From positions 159,544 to 223,543 of the forward strand of contig WIDE01000030.1 of assembly GCA_015039315.1 (NCBI GenBank): a stretch of DNA of 64,000 bases. Direction: 5' to 3'. Positions within the stretch are counted from its first letter, which is position 1, and the number at the start of each line of letters is the position of its first letter. Of the stretch, positions 33,555 through 46,563 are shown in pieces. The translations under genes and the position numbers were made by a program. The stretch comes from Clavulina sp. PMI_390. Lineage: Eukaryota > Basidiomycota > Agaricomycetes > Cantharellales > Hydnaceae. A model generated the notes under the pieces. That model was not told where the DNA came from and made no database searches. It worked only from the letters and a program-made list of their open reading frames with translations.

Positions 33555-36500
33555 TCATGAGGAAGGCGTGGAAGGGGAGGGCGTAGAAGGCACGTTCTTC
33601 TCTCTCTCCCGCTCTCTGTCCTTCTGGGTGTTCACGGTGAAGAGCGACATCACCTTCTCCGCGCCGACCTTCATCTTCTGGTTGAAGTTCTTTTTGTCGC
33701 TCACAGGCGAGTCCCCAGGTGTACGACCGTTCAAGGCATGCGCGCTCGAAGTAGCAATCTCGCTAGCAGAGCCGAGCAGAGAGACTTGCTGGGGCTCAGG
33801 CGAGCCTTCGCCGTTAACAGGCGTCTCCAAGGAAGGATGCGATGACGAAGGAGATGCAGCAGCATTCGGGTTCTGATTTGAGCTCCTCGACAGGTCCGAG
33901 GCCTTTGACCTCAACGACGGAGGACCGCCTGCAATAGAGACGGTCCGTGACCCAGTGGCAGTCGGAGTCAAAGTCGAGATCGATACCTGACGCGTCGACG
34001 CAACCGGGGCAGCCACATCGCTCTTGCTAGTGCTCAACAACGAGCGCTTGCCAGTCGGGCTGCCGAACGGAATTGGCGACTTGGCGCGCAGGAACTGCCT
34101 TGTGCTCTTGCGAAGGCTCAGTCCAGGTGTACGGCCTCGTCTCTTACCATCAGACGGCGAGGAGGGGGAACCCTGCTCTTGGGGTGAGGCTGGCATGGCA
34201 CTGCCAATGGACGAAGGGGTGGCTGCTCCCGCTGCCATCGGCAGGTCGCTTCTGGAGCTTGAAGCAGCACCACCATTCGTAAACTGTGGCCGCGCCGGTC
34301 GAGACGTGCGCTGTTGGGTAGGCGTCGAAGTCTTGCGGAACACGACCGCGAGCCTGTATCGGTCAACAACACCACGCGACCAGAGCGAACCTTGCTTGTT
34401 CGGTCCATTTTGGTCCTCGCGAACGTCCTTCTCAACAAAGTCCCATTCATCTTCGTCGCTACGAGTGTCTGGGACGCCCAACGGCCCATCATCAAGAGAC
34501 TCGGATTCGAGGAATCGATCAAGGGCAGGAACACCAGACTTTTCGCGGCGAGGGCGAGCAGTGGGCTTTGAAGAAGTGACGGGGGGTGGGGCACGGGTGG
34601 CTGATGGCGCCTTTGTTGGCAGCTTTGGCGCCTCGACAACAATAGGTGTGACAGGGAGCTCTGAAGCACGAGGAGGCGCTTTGGTTTCGACCGGCGCCTT
34701 GGGGGCCGCTGGCTCTTTGAGAGCGGGCACTGCGGGTACTGTGGGTACTGCGGGCACAGCAGGGAGGGCCTCTGGGGCAAGGCGAAGAGGCGAAGGGGGG
34801 AGAGGAGTCTGGAGAGCAAGGAACATCTCTCCAGCGGTGAAGAGATCGGTAATTCCAGCATCGAGCTCGATTGGTGATGGCTTGGGCATGTCGGCAGCGG
34901 GCTTTGAGTCAGTCTGAGGAACTGCCGGGGTCTCGGGTTCCATAATCAACATCGGCACGTCGTGAACGCTCGGTGGTTTCGACGCAGGTGATTCCTCCAT
35001 AGGCTCTTCAGGTTGAAGGAGAGGCGCAGGCGCCTTGATCGAGATATCGGATGCATCGTCATCGGTTGGGTGGACCTCAACATCCGTTGGCATGTCGGAG
35101 GCCTCATCTGCAGCATCAACATCACTTCCAAGGTGCGCGACCTCATCGACAGGATCAGCCAACTCGTGGTGGAACGAGCTGGCATCATCCTCGTCATCAC
35201 CGTCGCCATCAATGATCACAGACTGGCGACCCTTGAAGGAGTAGCCATCGAAAACGTCCGTATCGTCGTCAGCCGGAGCAGCCTTCGCTTCCTCGCCTTC
35301 CTTGGTGGGCTGAGCAATGGAGCTGGATGGCGTCTCAGTGGATGACGGGTCATCCGTACGTTCATCCTCGGTCTTCTCGCGCTCGGAGTCGGTAGGGGCA
35401 TCATTGGCATCATCAAGGATGGGGTCCATATCGAGGAAGGCATCATCGAAGTTCTGGGTATCACCGGCGTTGAGGGGGTCGACAGGTGGAATATAAGGAG
35501 CTAATGTGATCATGCATGTTAGACGGAAGGAATAAACCTGGTGCCTTAAGATCTGAAGATGACTTACGGATATATCGCTTGTAATAAACATGAGTCCAAT
35601 CTCTGAAAGCCCAGAATATGGTCAATGTGGCTGTCGCAATGTAATGTTGCAGGGGAATAACTCACATCATTGCAAAATAAGGATGTCTCTTAATCCTTGG
35701 TTCACGAATCCGGAGAGAGGGATTCCTTTGCAAGAGCTAGAATAACAAAAGGCGAATCAGTATAAGTGAACTGGGGATGTCCACCACATCATGCCCAATA
35801 CTCACGCCGCGAATCAAACTCTTGGTATCCTGGTCCATAGCCTTGTCTTCGGGGAACTGCAACTCATCCGACAATACGCGCACGTACATGTCGGAATGGT
35901 TGTTCGCCCAGAAGGGAGTCTATCATGATGACAAGCAGCAGCAGCAAATTCAGTTCCAGCCCTCGTCGCAACGAGAAAGACACCAGAGATACGCACGATA
36001 CCACTCAACATCTCATACAGCATCGTCCCAAAGCTCCACCAATCCACTTCATACGAGTACGGCAAGCCCTGGATCACTTCTGGAGCCAGATACTCCGCCG
36101 TTCCACAAAAGGTGCTCGTATAATCTTTACTCCCACCGACTCCAAATCCATTCGTGCGCCACTGATCGAGGCTCTCGTTGGACATCCAGCGAGGAAGGCC
36201 TTGTCCGCCGGGCGGGGGTGGAGACGAGGGGTTTTTAGAGGTGGGGCGAGGGAACTCCTTCGAGAGACCGAAGTCGGTGAGCACAATGTGTCCGTCACCG
36301 CCAATGAGAATGTTCTCGGGCTTGAGATCACGATACACGACGCCTGCAGCATGCAGACCTTCAACACCCTCAACCTACGAAATCCAAATTTTTGGTTCAG
36401 TACAACTAAGTCTAACAGCAGAGCACAATCCCACCACTTACGATTTCAGCGGCGTAGAACCGAGCACGGTCCCTCCCCAAGCGTCCCCATCGCGCAAGCT

Positions 36501-39157
36501 GCGTCGCGAGATCACCTCCGGGATGGAAATCCATCACGAGGAACAGATTGTCCTTGTCATGGAAGCTCCACCACAGCTTCACAACAAACGGATCTTGGGC
36601 CTCTCTCGCCATGCGCTTGAGGACAGCCTGTTCCGTTAAAGTATGCTGCAGCTCTTGATGCGCCAGCACATGCCTCTTCGTGATGGCCTTGAGAGCGTAC
36701 AGCGAGTCGCTCGCGCGATGTCGCACAAGGAGCACCTTGCCGGCACAACCCTTGCCCAACACGCGCATCATCTCAAAGTCATGCACAGAGACTTTTTTGC
36801 TCTGCTTCTTCTGCTGCGTCTTCTTCCGCTGCTTCAGCGCGCCAATGATCCCGCTCATCGAGGTACCGCCCTTGACGACCTCAGAGTCCGTCACCGCGCT
36901 CGTCGTGCCACCCACATCGCTCGTTGTCGCTGCGGCGCCCAATGTAGACGAAGGCTCATGCGAGGAGGGGTGCTCGATATCCGTATCGAAGCCCGCTTCC
37001 GCCTCCGTATCGAGGATGTCGTCACCATCAGCATCAACGGCGCCGGTCGAGCGGTGCGTATGGTGTGAGATGGGGTGGTAGATCCGGGATCCCCTGCGTT
37101 GGTGCTTAGAGCTGGCGTCATCCGTCAAGTCTGCAGACGTGGGACGCTCGCGTTTAGGGTTGAGCCTCTGCACAGCGGGGGAGACAGGCGGCGAGCCCGA
37201 GGAACCGTGGATCATAGCACTGACGGGCGAGACCGGGGGCTCGCTTGCAGAAGTCGAGGTGGCCACAGCGCCACTAGCGAGGGTGGCTTCGGCAGTTGGC
37301 GGATGCTGGGAAGAAGAGGACGACTCGTTGAGTGTCGATGTGGCTGAAGCGCTAGTCCCAAGCACGCCACCACCACCCATGTTACTTGAACTGGACTCGA
37401 CCAGCGTGCGATCACCCTGCACGGGGGTTTCTGGCCGCTCAGCTTCGTCATCTTCACCGGGCTTCTCACCGTCAGCCATCACAGCATCGTCAGTTGCCTG
37501 ATTTGTCAGAGCTGCGCCCACAGCAAGGTACTGTGGCTGCGATCGTGACAACACAGGTGTCGTAGGACCCTCATCCTCCTCCTCGGCATCCGCGTCCGAT
37601 TCATGCTCGCCCTGCGACGCAAGTTGAGCGGCGATCGCAGCCGATACCCTTATGGAGGAGGCATCCGAAGTCCCTGATATCTTCGGCTCCCGACGGATTT
37701 CATGATCGTCACGAGGAATCGAAGCTGTCAAGTCTTCGCTTGCAATCGGGATGGGGGGAAGCGAAAGGTCTTGGTCCCCCATCGAAAGAGAAGGGATGGA
37801 TGCAATAGATACTGCAGAGAACCGATCAACACCATTCGTTGCTGGAGGTGAGGCAGCATCGGCCGCTGCAGCAGGGGCCGCAGACGTATCGGTGGAGGTG
37901 GAACCTCGGGCGAGATCGCTCCGCACCCGTTTGATCGGTCGCTCCATCCGCTGGCTCTGCAAGTCGTCGGTACGGACATGTACGAAACGCTTCCATGCCT
38001 TGGCGGACTTGATCGTGGGGTGGTTGGCAAGAGTGGTGAGGTACGCCGGCAAGGCACCGACCTCGCCCTCAAATTTGGGCTGAGGGTTACCAAAAGAATC
38101 AAAGGGTGAAGGGGATGCCGGAGTCGAGGAACTGGGGGTGGTGTTGTTGCTGGAAGAGTGCTTGTCTTTCCCAAAGCGCGAGAGTGTGTGGAGGAAAGAC
38201 GACTTTCGGGGTTTGCTGGCGCTGCCGTTCACCGACATGGCATCAGATTGGATGATCTCGGGAAGGGCAGGGAGAGTGGTGGTGGGATAAGCATCGTGAA
38301 GCTGGAAAAAGCGGAGGATGAGGTAGGCCGGGCGATTTGACATTGAGGATCACATTTATGAAGTCGACGGCGTGATGATGGGCGATTCATTGTCGAGAGA
38401 ATTGGCGCAATGAAAAAGGAAGACAACGAGTGAAGCGCCGGACAGAAGGGGAGGGCACACGATGCGCCAGGGCGAATGAAGAGCGAGAAAATCGGCATAG
38501 GGTGACAGCACGACGGCGCAGGTGGCGGCGCGACATGCGGCATCCATGAGGACAAGTGCATTGGAAGTGAAGGGATGCGGGGGTGAGTAAAAGCATACGA
38601 CGGCGCGGTGGAGGATGACGCTTTACCTTGCGATGAAGATCTTTGATCTCCTTTAGGGTGCGGGTGAGGGTCAGATGGTGGGTAGGCGCTGTGAATGAGG
38701 CGCAGAGGCCGAAAACGTCAGCTGACACGTCGAAAACACGGGTCAGGCCACTTGAGGCAGTACACGCACTCTTGACATAGATGCTGAACGAGGCGGCATC
38801 ATTTTCCGCGACGCTGACGGACCACGGAGTCTCCGCTGTGTTGATATGCACGGGTTTGAGAATGCCCTGCTGGGGATCAGATGGAATTTCGATCGTCATT
38901 GATGGCTTTGGGCTCGGCGGGGGCTTGCTGGAAACGTAGTAGGTCGAATGGGCGGCGGGACGGAGGCCTGGACGTTGACGGCGGTGCAATGGATTTGATA
39001 TGGGCGATGATAAAGGTCGACCTATAGACCCCGTACGTCGCAGAGATGATGGTGGAGATGGGTGCGAAACCGAGGATAGAAATGTCTGAAACTTGTTGGA
39101 AACTGGCAACGGCGCAAAGCGCAAAGGAGAGCGCTCAGCGCTGTGGTTTTGCGTCAT
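33555..39157 (-). CDS. PX-domain AGC-family serine/threonine kinase with long disordered C-terminal tail
   Basis: Protein of about 1,650 residues. Exon 1 (39157-38628) begins [18 protein letters not shown] and leads into a PX domain: [36 protein letters not shown]. After a roughly 326-nt intron (acceptor at 38302) it continues [16 protein letters not shown] ... [20 protein letters not shown], the end of the PX fold. A 400-residue Ser/acidic linker follows. Kinase domain: [20 protein letters not shown] (glycine loop), LYALKAITK (catalytic Lys), [20 protein letters not shown] (HRD-type YRD loop), [10 protein letters not shown] (DFG), [20 protein letters not shown] (activation loop and APE). An insert of about 35 residues lies between DFG and the activation Thr. 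The AGC tail is [20 protein letters not shown] and [10 protein letters not shown] (hydrophobic motif). The last 640 residues are Pro/Ser/Glu-rich, with [20 protein letters not shown] as the only ordered-looking piece. A PX lipid-binding module plus AGC kinase recalls SGK3; the role here is inferred as membrane-linked signalling. Confidence 0.9.
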
Positions 39158-40896
39158 GGACGTTGCTGAAGAGAAGAATACGCACGCGACGAGGAAGAAA
39201 GGACACCAAGATCAACAGATTGCTTCTATTAGGATGCGGGAGCAGCACCAGCAGCAGCAGGCAGCGTGGCCGGAGGAGTGGATAGGCACTGCAGCCAGTT
39301 TCGGACGGTGGCTGCTGCCTAGCGCGTGTCCAGCGAAAAGCAGCCGCGAACACGCGTTGATATCACCAGAGAACTGTATAGGCGGTCTTCAAAGCGCTAG
39401 AAAAAGTAGTCGGCGTTGCCCAGGGCGGGATTTCAGTCGTTGTCGCTGTGGTTGTTGCTTTCACTGGGGTGTGTTGAGCTTTGACTCGGGCGCTTAGCGG
39501 CTTCACAGCGACCAGCCTCCTATTCGCGCGCTCTGTCGTAAAAAAATAAAAAGGCAGCGGCAATTGCGGAGCGATCTGCCAGTTGTCTTGGGAATACTAT
39601 CAGTTTTATCAGCAACTTCTCGTCATATATATATCTCCTTAATGCTTCTCTCCCAGAAGCAATGTTGTTTCTTGCCCAGCTTCTGCCTTCCCCCTTGGCT
39701 GCTGGCACACTCACACGTCAGAGACAGAGAAAGAGAGAGATTTATGTCTACATCCTCGATCTGGTTAGGCCAGTCTTGAATACTGCTTATCATTTCAGCA
39801 CCTCGCCTTCGCCATCAGGTCTCCATGCCCTGCGTAGCTCACACCGCAAAAGCGCGACGTAATAATATCCTGTCTCCCGGACATCCATCTTTTATTTTTT
39901 TAACCCACCCCTGCTACGATCTCCGCGTGAATATCCTCTCTTGTTGCGTAGACACTCCCCAACAGAGTGTACTTATATAACAGGAATCTGGGCCCACGTC
40001 GGCGCTATGTATGACGTTGACACTCACTTCTTACGCCTGATTTGCTTTTCTTGAGAGCGAATCACCCTCACGCTATTTGTGAATCTCACTCAGGCGTCAT
40101 CGAATCTCCGCTCAAGGCAATGCAACGGGCGATATGAGCCAGTCGTCATCATCGCCTCGGCGCTATCTCTTGCTTCTTGAGATCGACCTTTTGCGAACGA
40201 TGACCGTGGAGGTGCTTTTCACAGCGTTTCAGGCGATACGTCTTCATGACTCCTCAGCAGCTCACTCCGCGCGTTTTTCAGACTCCCTTACTTCCACTCA
40301 TCCGCATTGCTCGGTGGCTGATGATGCCCAAAGTCTCCTGTCAGAGCTTTCTCAGCGGGCAACTCAGAGCTGTCAACCACATGCTTCAAAATTCCCTCGC
40401 CTAACCCACGCCCATCCCCTCCTCTACCTTCCTCCGCTCGAATATCGGTTGCCTTCACCGCATCGGGAAAACGTTCTAGGTAAATGGGGATGATGGAGCA
40501 CACATCAATAATAGCCCATACACCGAGACTCAGAGCAGAGCCTGCACCTCTTATCTGAAGAGCCGCGGATAAACCGCTCTCAAACTTCTAACGCCCGCAA
40601 CACGGCTCCCAGCCTCTATGCTTCGATCGTCATAGCCATCATTACAGTCATGCCTACTGTGCCGGAGTTTATCCAAACCCTACCCACTCAACTCAGCCAT
40701 GTCATTCATACCAGTTATTCTCAAGTGTGCAGCTGTTGTGCGAGCAAAGTCATGTCGTGATAAAATAAATAAATCCTTTCCGCCATCATGAAGGGCATGC
40801 ATACTCGTCAAAACCGTCACACAAAGATGAGTGTGGTATACTGCTACAACTGGCGTTAGACCATCTGACCATAAATAGCATCGCATCTCCTCCTTT
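39158..40896. other. Intergenic region upstream of the PX-kinase gene
   Basis: 1.74 kb between the kinase start and the stop of the permease gene (both minus strand). A CAG-rich stretch lies at 39240-39265 (AGCAGCACCAGCAGCAGCAG) and an A/T-rich tract near 39540. The frames at 39093-39497 and 40134-40493 show no known family. I see no gene. Confidence 0.5.
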
Positions 40897-43871
40897 CTAC
40901 TGACACTCAACCTTGCCTTTATCCTGGCTAGTCTTTTCCTCCGAGTCCCAGGTACCTTTTTCGGCTCCTTGAAGGGGGGCATCTGGAGAGCGCACCATAC
41001 CTCCAACGACTGCTGAGGCTGGGCGATATGTGCGCCACTTTGTAATGGCAACAGATCAGCGCACGAAATATAGTAAAGCCATGGAAAGAAAGGAAAAACT
41101 CACGCCGTAAATGATGTACCAAATTCCGCTGACAAGCACAGTTCCACCCATGATGGGCCCAGCATAGTTCATCGTATTGGCAGTCACAGGGCGAACTTGA
41201 GGCATGATGAGGATACTAAGGGGTCGATATTTAGTATCAAGTAGGGAATACTCGTTAGCATCCATACCCAGACTAATGTATTGATTAGGAAGAAAACTTA
41301 CCCCGTCTCGAACAGAGTCCACAGGATAGCATATACGTTGATAACGTAGCCCCATTTACCAAGGTAAAAGGGTCCAGGAACAAACTTGACATGCTCTGAA
41401 GGATAGAAATATAGGTAGAGCTTTCCAATGGTGGGAATCATATAGGAGACGTCTATTGGCATAAGGAACATGAGTAATTCGTATGACCGAAAGGTGCATG
41501 GATAGACAAACCGAGAGCGACTGCAGTGATACTGAACACAGCATTAATCTAACCCAACATTGCACATCAGTCATGCACGAGCTTCATATCATAAAAGGTA
41601 TAGGATCCGTGCAAGTTAGGCTTACAGCAACATAGCTAATCAGATAGAGCAGTCCAAAGAGGCATTGGATGACCACGGTGAAGATCGCTGCATTCACTGG
41701 CGTCTTCGTCACACCCCAGACTTTCGCCATCAGCTTCCTATCAGGGAACGCTCCCTATGCAATGCCGAGTGCTGGGGTTAATCCCTGCAACAGAATAGGC
41801 GTAAAATTCAAAAGGCTCTCCGCTACTCACATCCCGAGAAACAGCGTAAATGCCTGAAGGGCGGGGGCGATGAGACTTGCTTTCTTCAGCGAGAAATAAG
41901 AGGCTGGCTTACTGCGAATGCACGCCAACTGGCAAGCCAACCCAGTGAAAACCTAGAGTATCGTGAAGTATACATGCTAATCAGCTTATCATTCTCCAAT
42001 TCAACAAGCTATTCACACCTGAATGATAATGACAAAGCTCCAAAGAGCAAGTGCCCCACGCTTCCCCAAACTATCCCATAAGATCTTCATGTACACCATC
42101 CCACGAAGAAACGAAAATCAGACAGCGGCTCAACGGCTGGCGCCGACAATTGCGACGAACCTGGGAGAACACGAGGCCTGTGGCACCAGGAAGGGCGCTG
42201 AGATCCTGAATCCCATACTAATTGGTGAGAGAGAAAAGGAAAGGGTTAGGACACTTGATATGATATGATGTGCCTGCCAAGGCAAGGAAATCATATCTCA
42301 CACAAAGCGCAACGTTTATCCAAAATCCGATAAAGCCTGTTGAGATAACAGCAATGACAATGGCCACGGGGGCAATCACCGCTGCGTTCTTGACCTCCTC
42401 GGCGAGATCTAGAAGGTTTTAGTCAGTAGGTGCTGGAGAAATAGCGACAAAACCCAGACTACACACGGGCAGCGCCGTCATAATCGGTCCTGAACGACGA
42501 ACGATCAATGCCAGCGATTCACTTGTTATCATGCTCGTACTCACATAACCCATTGAACGCTGAGTATTCCTAAGAGGAACGCGAAAGGCGCATTGCCCCA
42601 GCCTGTACCATCCACGACCTACAGAGGAAATGTCAACACCAAATGAAATGTCGCATTGACATGGGTCGGGGTACCTCTGTCCATACGAATTTTGAGGAGG
42701 CAAGGATACCCTTGTGCGACGCCCCAGCAGGTACGGCGATCTAGTGCAGTAGGTACAAGGTATTAAAATTCTCGAACCGACCACAACACACTAGCAGAAC
42801 ACTTACGATCACAGCGAGACTTGTGAGCAGGTTGATCCACACTAACGACCAATCCCAGCCGCATATGACGCAAGATTTTACCGGTATCGGGCATCGGTCA
42901 GCGTAGCCCCCACGAGCAAGATGTGGCATGGCGTGTGCTTACTCCAGTATTTGAACATCTTGTCCAATATCTTCGACGGAAGACTATTGTAGATCCCCAT
43001 AAGGATATTTATCCCGCAGTATCTTGGCAGACAAAAACAAATGGGGTGTTGAGCGACGTGGAAATTTGGGCCGCGCCCGTCTAAGAAGCATGGTAACTCA
43101 CAGACCAAGGACCTGGCCCGTTGAAGGCACAAACGAGCCATCTGTACTGATGGTAACTGCCGCGAAAATCATCAGGGCCCCAGCAAAGTTTACGCTTGCT
43201 GGTGTAGCGAGCTGGCCCACGACTGTGATCCTGGGGTAGTCCAATACGATCGAAAAGAGAAGCGGCGGCGCGCAAATCAGAGGCTTGTGGAAGATCGATT
43301 CTGTGAAGGCATACTCCAATCGATGCGAAGCTTACCATGCATTGAGATAAGAGATACCACGCCTGAATCGTGGACCATAGACGAATCCGGTCTGTTCGAA
43401 AGGGGCGGTTAAGACATGGTCACCCGATGAAGCTCTCATGTCAGACAGAGAAGGACTCACGGCACCATACACCCCGCTGCTGGAGGGATATGCGGAAACG
43501 AGCTCTGCAACTGATACAGCAATAGCGAGACACCCTATAGGTCCCGAGGATGGAGGTCAGTATCGCCAGTATGCTCAGGCAGATATTCTGAGATAACGCT
43601 TGTCTGTTGATAACGTACCCCACGAGCCCATGAACCAACTCCAGACAGCAGCAGCAGGTCCACCATAAAGTAGAGGGGTGTTAAATGTGCTAGCTATGCT
43701 AGCAACACACCCAAGGATCGACAGGGCGAAAGAAATCGTGCTCCATGAAGTAAACTCTCGGCTGAGCTCTCGATGAACGCCTATTGCTTCCAAGAGCTTG
43801 TCATCTTTATCAACAGGGATTCCGGGAAGTGAGGTATTGGGCGAGTACGAATCTACTGAGGTAGCGTTCAT
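40897..43871 (-). CDS. APC-superfamily amino acid / GABA / choline permease
   Basis: Twelve-span-type transporter of the fungal UGA4/HNM1-like branch of the APC superfamily, at the plasma membrane or vacuole. The start at 43871 reads MNATSVDSYSPNTSLPGIPV; an in-frame ATG at 43895 would add eight residues. The first span region gives FTSWSTISFALSILGCVASI and GGPAAAVWSWFMGSWG, the family's hallmark. Spliced exons continue with ITVVGQLATPASVNFAGALM and QVRPVTANTMNYAGPIMGGT, and VLVSGIWYIIYG at the last span. The last exon begins WRTYRPASAVVGGMVRSPD and stops at 40897. More than ten short introns split the gene, so I give the outer limits only. The substrate cannot be read from sequence. Confidence 0.82.
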
Positions 43872-44601
43872 GGCAGCGAAGCACGACGCCTTCAAGAGCT
43901 CACACAGGGGGGCGTGGAGGGATAAGTGGAGCTCAAGAATCTTATATCTCTAGAGAAGAATATATTTAAGCCCATTATCAGTATTATTTTCTCAATTCTT
44001 CCTGTATCGAGCCAAAGACGAAGCGCGGGAAGGGACCCTTATCATTTATCGAGAGAAGCAGAGCTGCCTCCACTCGAACATGAATATGATAAACAGGAGC
44101 AAACATGGACATGCGAAAAGTCGGGGATTGAACTGTCGCCGCCAGTGAATCGATGAGAGCTGTCATATTCATGCATGGAGGAACTTGCATAGAGGGCATA
44201 TAGGAGGCACCTAACGATACAGTGTGAGTGTGGGCTACAGTTGGCAGTGGGCAGAATTGTGAATATCAATGCCCAAAAAAGTAGAGGAACGTAAATGAAC
44301 GTGAAAGGGTATTTTGGCCAGAATGGCATGAGAATGAAGTGTCAAGTGGGGCAAAGAGGTCAAATGCAAAGTCCGTTCATGAAAAAAAAGCGTCCAGTAG
44401 TATGGAAAAGAGAGTCCAAGGGCCGAGACCAAGGGAAAACAAAAGCCCCCACCAAAACTGTATGAATTAGAAGCGAATAAATCAAAGGAAAGATAGGCGT
44501 TGAAGCTGGCTTCGAGCACAGCTACACCGAATAACCAGTTATTATAGAGAATAATGGAGTAGGGAAAGGGCGAAAAACAACAAGGCAGGTAGCTGCAATC
44601 A
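43872..44601. other. Intergenic region between permease and zinc-finger genes
   Basis: 730 bp containing the permease promoter (near 43872-44100) and the 3' UTR of the zinc-finger gene. The minus-strand frames at 44042-44329 and 44235-44696 are hydrophobic and low in structure, and look like antisense of the UTR. Nothing supported. Confidence 0.45.
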
Positions 44602-46563
44602 TTACCACATCCAATCCTCAGGATCGAGTGTGTCGTCTCCATCGTCTCCGTCATCGATCGTCGCATTCGCACCTGCCAATGCGCTTCGTTTGCCATTCAC
44701 TTTTGGGTTGTAAAGCGGTGACTGCGGGCACTTGTCCATTTGGTGACGCTTCCGGGCATCCTTGCGAGAGCACTTCGTATCGCACGTAGGGCAGGCCCAT
44801 CGATTGTACCAAAAGTTCGCGCCATCTTGGACTCGCCCGTACAGAGTAGGGAATCGTGAGCTCAGGTCGGAAACGTTGAGACTACGACCCCATTTCTCCG
44901 GAAACTCGTTCAAGAAATGGTTCATCTCAGTCACGAGAACCGGGTCCAACTGTTGGCCAGTGCGCTGGGGCCGACTCCGGAGGTTTGAGATCACGAAGTG
45001 CACGAGCTGGATCAATTGTGTGGATTGAGTGCATCCAGGAGCATCGTTAGTTGCCGTGGCTTTTGCGTGACCAAGGAAGATCTTCACATCCGTGAAGCGA
45101 TGTGTGAGCACATGACGAGCAAGCGTTGAAAGTTTCTTGTCGCATAAGCGGCAAGTAGCGCCCGCCAGACTGCTCGTGAAACCACGTTCGTGAACATCCT
45201 CGACAACATCGTTGATCCATTGCTGCAGGGAAACTTGGTACGGATCCCAACCTGCCTGGTATGGCTTCGGAGGACCAGACGATTGTGGGCTCTTCTTAGC
45301 ATTGCGCTTCTTCGGCGTGCCTGCTGCAACAGCTGCAGGCTTGGCATCAGCCTTGCGTGCCTGAACTTTCGTCAGTCTAGCACGCTTTGGTTCTGGCTCA
45401 GGGGTGGATTGATAGGATGAACCATCATCATCCCCATCTCCGTCCAGATCCCCAACGTGGTCCTCAATCGTTCGCTTCCGTTTCGCGACAGCTTGGCGCT
45501 GCGGCGGCCTAGCGAATTGAGAGAGTCCACTGGTAGGGACTGCTATCGGGGAAGGAGCACCGACGTATAGAGAGGATGGGTAAAGATTTTGCTTGGGTCG
45601 CCTGTTTGGAACAGACGATGGACCGGCAACAGGAGGGGTAGACACCATCAAGGCCATATATTGTTGGGACTGTTGGGACTGTTGGGACTGTTGGGAGTAG
45701 TCTTCCTCGACCTGGTCCAGCTTGCGTTTGCGACTGGGCCCAGCGGTTTGAGGAGGGGCATAAACAGGCGGATCGGGAGATGGGGACCAGTAATTCGGTG
45801 ATGGTGCAGGGCTGGGACTCCCGGATGCAGAACTAGAGTATGGGAGGTAAGGTTGGGGCGGAGGTGGGGATACGTGAGCTGGCGTGAACATAATGCAGGG
45901 ACCTTCGGAGGGAGTTGGGGTGTTATAAGGACTGAGAGCCTTCTCAAAATCATTGGAAGCTCCAAGCTGCAAAAGAGGCGAGCCAAGCCCGATTCTCGTG
46001 CCCTCGTCGTCAGAGGATAGAGAGTGTGCGAGAGTTGAGTTAGAGGTGCGGCGAGTATCTGCCATGGAAGCATAATAGCTTTCGCTCTGTTGCACGGCCG
46101 AATTGAACAAGCCTTGAAAGTCCCCAGAGTCCACAGGGGAGGAATCTCCAGCTATGAGATGTGGGGCGATATACGGACTGTTGGACGTCGAGGGGAAAGG
46201 AGCGTTGGAATTGTTCATCGCGTAGGGTGAGTTTGCGCGCAGCGGGGAGGGCGTGGAATGAGGGGATGGGGTAGAAGAGGCCTGGAAATTATGCTCAGCG
46301 TCCAGAAAACTGGCATGTATGTTCAATGGAGGAGAATACACACTTCGAGAGCAGGAAGAGCAGGGAGTCCGAATTGTTCAAGAGAAGCCGAGTCAAGGTA
46401 GGTTGGGTAGGACTGCCCAGCAGTGTCGATAAGTGTCGAAACCCTGAACCAATGTCTTAGACGCGCTTCTCAGCAGGAAGATAGCAGTCAGGACTTACTG
46501 TTCTTCGATATCGTTGATGTACGAGGAGAAATCCTTGTCGAGCCTGCTCGCACCGTCGGCCAT
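44602..46563 (-). CDS. Zinc-finger protein with disordered N-terminus, putative transcription regulator
   Basis: Three exons. Exon 1 starts at 46563 as MADGASRLDKDFSSYINDIE. Exon 2 (about 46443-46343) gives STLIDTAGQSYPTYLDSASL and EQFGLPALPALE. Exon 3 runs from about 46285 to 44602. The N-terminal 330 residues are Ser/Pro/Asn-rich with an SQQ repeat. Basic clusters (GPSRKRKLDQ, KRKRTIED, KRARLTKVQARK) look like nuclear signals. Two zinc-finger-like modules follow: CRLCDKKLSTLARHVLTH (C-x2-C-x9-H-x3-H) and CPTCDTKCSRKDARKRHQMD with a closing KC (C-x2-C-x12-H-x4-C). The C-terminus is acidic and ends DPEDWMW. The likely role is sequence-specific DNA binding in the nucleus; target unknown. I do not know a named homologue. 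Confidence 0.8.
45661..45699. repeat. 9-bp tandem repeat encoding SQQ units
   Basis: The unit TGTTGGGAC on the plus strand repeats about four times within the zinc-finger gene and codes for (SQQ)n on the minus strand. Being a multiple of three, length changes keep the frame. Confidence 0.9.

Noticed and set aside
34024..34917. 297-codon plus-strand open frame
   Set aside because: It is antisense to the Pro/Ser-rich tail of the PX-kinase gene; the GC-rich composition keeps the opposite frame open. No family signature.
40134..40493. Plus-strand frame starting MSQSSSSPRRYLLLL
   Set aside because: No recognisable domain and no supporting exons; the antisense frame is equally open.
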